Origin: Streptomyces cyaneofuscatus
GTDB taxonomy: Bacteria > Actinomycetota > Actinomycetes > Streptomycetales > Streptomycetaceae
Direction: 5' to 3'
Length of the DNA stretch: 64,000 bases
Assembly (NCBI RefSeq): GCF_000718135.1
Contig: NZ_JOEM01000001.1
Coordinates: 186,001 to 250,000 of the forward strand
Part shown: one piece after another, positions 60,004 through 64,000 of the stretch
Layout: each line of letters starts with the position of its first letter
Position numbering within the stretch: position 1 is the stretch's first letter
Notes under the pieces: model-generated
The model's input: the letters and a program-made list of their open reading frames with translations, nothing else
What the model was told of the DNA's origin: nothing
The model's database searches: none
Translations under genes and position numbers: made by a program

Positions 60004-60953
60004 GATGTGTCCATTCACAGATGTCGGGTACCGGCGCTCCGTATCGGGTCGCGACGGTCGAGCTGACTGCGCTCGGCGCGCCTCGCCTGATGCATGGCGG
60101 TCCCCGATGCCATGGATCACCCAGTGGATGACCGCGACGGCATGGCCCGCCGCCTGATGGAGATCACCTCAGGCGGTACAGCCGGGAAGGAGCGCCGACA
60201 GGAGTGGATTGCACTCCCAGGAACGCGAGTTGAGCGGTTCGGACGGGCCGAGGAACGTCAAACGAAGCTGACGGCGGGGCCGGGCGATACTCGATGAACG
60301 AAACCGGCCTGGCACATCGTCCAGGACGTCGCACCCCCACAGGTGCTCAGCGCACCGCGCATGGGTTCCTCCTCGTGAGTCCACGTAAACAGTTCTGGTA
60401 CCCGCCGTCCGTCGACACCCCTGCAGACGGAAAGAGCGGTACCCCGTGCGCTCGTGAGTCGACACTCCCCACAGTGTGTGACTCATTGACCCGAGCTCAA
60501 TGGAGCCAACTATTAAGTACGGCCGAGCCGTAAACCACACTTATAGGGTCTCGGTTTGACAACATCAACCGTGCGCGTAGACCCGAAATTCGGACAAAGC
60601 GATACCAGACAGACACGGCCGAAACGGACCGTTAACACATGTTCCGGAGAGCGATGCCCGATAGTCGGACGGTTCGTCGCCGATATCCGGTTGCCTTCCG
60701 GGCCCCTGACTGCCAGTCTGCGGCGGCCTTGGCACCGTCGTCAGCCTAAGGAGAGGATCCGGAACACACAGCCCCGGTTCCCGATGTCGACACAACATCC
60801 TCGTTCGGAACAGGAAAGCCCGCTTCCGGACCTCTCCGGCACAGAACCGCACCGTAACGGCGCCTGTGCGCGCTTCGACGGGCCTCGTGGCGCGACACGG
60901 TGGTCAGGGTGCCTGACGGGGGCGGAGGCGGCCCAGCGCACAGGACACGAAAG
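60004..60953. other. 950-bp region without recognised gene upstream of bldKA
   Basis: GC drops noticeably between about 60280 and 60620. A good minus-strand promoter lies at 60540-60568, so bldKA may have a leader of about 530 nt. A plus-strand TTGACC (60486 region) followed by TATTAA could be an opposing promoter. Open frames here lack codon bias. I see no tRNA and no riboswitch I can name. Confidence 0.5.
60540..60568 (-). promoter_or_regulatory. Candidate bldK promoter TTGATG-N17-TATAAG
   Basis: On the minus strand TTGATG (60568-60563), 17 bp, then TATAAG (60545-60540): ideal spacing and good matches to the housekeeping consensus. It is about 530 nt before the bldKA ATG. Confidence 0.55.
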
Positions 60954-60985
60954 CGCCCGGCCCCCCTTCCTCGGGGAGCCGGGCG
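60954..60985 (-). terminator. Terminator of typA
   Basis: CGCCCGGC (60954-60961) pairs with GCCGGGCG (60978-60985), and an inner CCCC/GGGG extends the stem. It lies 23 bp past the typA stop. Confidence 0.8.
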
Positions 60986-61007
60986 ATGACGGGACTACGG
61001 CGCTACG

Positions 61008-62879
<1,872 letters not shown>

Positions 62880-63154
62880 GGGTGGCTTGCGCTTCTCTCG
62901 GATCGTGGGATCAGGCGTCTCAGTCGGTCTTCGAGTCCTCGTACGCCCGCCGGGCGGCACGCCACGGCTCGTCCCATGGTACGGGCCTTGCGCGTGCCGG
63001 GCTTCCCGGGCCGATCCGCGCAGGCGGTCTTCCCGTGTGATTCAGCCGATATTCAGCTCATGTCAAGAAGCGGCGGCGGCTGAGGAGGAGCCGCGTGGGG
63101 GAGGTGCCAGGAGGGTGTGAGGAGGTCGAACGGCCCGGGTCGGGGCGGATACCA

Positions 63155-63185
63155 CCTTGCCCGCCGGGGTCTCCGACGGGCAAGG
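63155..63185 (-). terminator. Terminator of the substrate-binding protein gene
   Basis: CCTTGCCCG (63155-63163) pairs with CGGGCAAGG (63177-63185), with an inner CGG/CCG. It lies about 100 bp after the stop at 63287; typA starts about 275 bp further on. Confidence 0.75.
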
Positions 63186-63218
63186 GTTTTGAGCAGCATC
63201 TGAGCTTGTGCAAACCGT

Positions 63219-63298
63219 TGACCTGCTGTTTTCTCCGATGACCTGCTGGTTCTTCCGGTGACCGGCCGATAGCTCCGGTGACCTGGCTACTTCTTGCG
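63219..63298. repeat. Degenerate tandem array, 4 x 20 bp
   Basis: TGACC begins exactly at 63219, 63239, 63259 and 63279. Most units read TGACCTGCTGxTTCxTCCGG with changes. The last unit overlaps the 3' end of the substrate-binding protein gene. Confidence 0.75.
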
Positions 63299-64000
63299 GT
63301 CTGCGGGGGAACCTGCCGCTTGCCGGTCCGTGAACCCGATGTCCTGGTAACGGGGGGCCGCGAATCCGAAGGCGCCGACGTTCGCGAGCTTCTTGTCCAC
63401 GGCGACGAGCTGCGGGCGCTGGAAGAGCGGAATCGATCCGGCAGCCGCCCAGATCCGGGCGTCCGCCTGCTTCATCAGCTCCCGTGCGGCCTTCTCGTCG
63501 AGCTCGGCGACCGCCTGGTCGAAGAGCTGGTCGATGTGGTCGGTGCCGACCCGGGTGTAGTTCTGCTCGACGAGGAGGGACCCGTCGGTGGCCGGCTCCG
63601 GCTTGGCGTAGATCGGGCGTCCGTCGGTGGCCGGGTAGGCGGTGGCGGGCCAGGAGTAGAGCGCCAGGTCGTAGTCGCCGGAGGCGATGTGGTCCTTGAA
63701 GTAGCTCTCGTCGGGGACCTTGGTGATCTCCGTACCGATCCCGATCTTCTCCAGCATCGCCGCGATCCGCTCGCCCACCCCGCGCAGCGACTGCGAGCCG
63801 GGGCCGGAGGGGAGCACGAAGCGCAGGGTCAGCGTCTTGCCGTCCTTGCCGAGCGGCCCCTTGACCGAGGCGGGGGCGGGGGCGGCGGTGCCCAGAGGGG
63901 CGTACGCGCCGGCCGCGCCACCGGGCTGCTTGTCCTGGGCGGTGGCCTTGTCCTGGGCGGTGGCCTTCGAGGCGGCTTCGGCGGTGGTGCCGTCCTCGCT
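63287..64000 (-). CDS. ABC transporter family substrate-binding protein, partial (5' end outside window)
   Basis: About 237 residues of the C-terminal part are visible, entering in frame at 64000. The visible chain starts SEDGTTAEAASKATAQDKAT with a repeated ATAQDK, then LGKDGKTLTLRFVLPSGPGSQ, a family 5 solute-binding C-lobe: GERIAAMLEKIGIGTEITKV, DYDLALYSWPATAYPATDG, LFDQAVAELDEKAARELM, IPLFQRPQLVAVDKKLANVG. It resembles LpqW-type proteins encoded beside typA in mycobacteria (memory). Ligand and lipobox cannot be judged here. Confidence 0.85.
   Translation of the reverse strand, partial: SEDGTTAEAASKATAQDKATAQDKQPGGAAGAYAPLGTAAPAPASVKGPLGKDGKTLTLRFVLPSGPGSQSLRGVGERIAAMLEKIGIGTEITKVPDESYFKDHIASGDYDLALYSWPATAYPATDGRPIYAKPEPATDGSLLVEQNYTRVGTDHIDQLFDQAVAELDEKAARELMKQADARIWAAAGSIPLFQRPQLVAVDKKLANVGAFGFAAPRYQDIGFTDRQAAGSPADRKK

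Noticed and set aside
60169..60540. A 123-codon minus-strand ORF in the bldKA leader
   Set aside because: No ribosome site, no codon bias and no recognisable motif; kept as untranslated leader.

Overview
This window is chromosomal DNA from a Streptomyces species. The evidence is very high GC with G/C-biased third codon positions, GTG and TTG starts, 4-bp stop/start overlaps, many secreted and lipoproteins, a class III lanthipeptide morphogen cluster, and a BldK-type oligopeptide permease. From memory, the small precursor at 30410-30541 is almost identical to AmfS of Streptomyces griseus, so a relative of S. griseus is likely. No rRNA, tRNA, CRISPR array, prophage or insertion sequence was seen.

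Layout. 1-13 kb: a partial zinc-ribbon protein, an MFS exporter, a SUFU-domain protein, CorA with a candidate leader peptide, a lipoprotein, an MgtE-N/CBS protein overlapping a DUF1003 protein, Mrp, then TatB, an HtrA-like protease and an anti-sigma factor. 13-25 kb: the ECF sigma factor, an O-methyltransferase, DUF3117, enoyl-CoA hydratase, Tag glycosylase, a DivIVA-domain protein, a FolP2-like protein, LOG, DapE, two exported proteins, a DapC-like aminotransferase, ferredoxin, an acetyltransferase and a SirB1 protein. This order matches what I remember of Mycobacterium tuberculosis from about Rv1165 to Rv1239, so it is an old actinobacterial backbone.

26-36.4 kb is an accessory block. It holds the amf (ram-type) cluster: amfR convergent with amfT-amfS-amfB-amfA. 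AmfT should convert AmfS into a SapB/AmfS-like surface-active peptide, and two ABC half-transporters should export it. Next to it is a regulator/MFS/acetyltransferase unit with two clear operator palindromes. 36.5-39.3 kb contains a DUF4265 gene, a frameshifted secreted beta-helix gene behind a LacI-type palindrome, and the C-terminal remnant of an AAA+ ATPase.

39.3-64 kb: a Gly/Pro-rich membrane protein, DUF6113, mshB, a small membrane protein, a 154-bp MITE-like inverted repeat in front of an S9 peptidase, a DUF3515 lipoprotein, one Opp operon, a secreted basic protein, the bldK operon, typA and a partial substrate-binding lipoprotein. BldK (signal import) and Amf (aerial-hypha surfactant) belong to the same developmental programme, and here they lie about 20 kb apart.

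The most useful sequence-level observations are a possible Mg-sensing leader peptide before corA, two TTA codons in amfR, six starts exactly 7 nt after a -10 hexamer, the MITE-like element, paired operators, and several short degenerate tandem arrays in intergenic DNA. Protein names rest on motifs and memory; no search was run.
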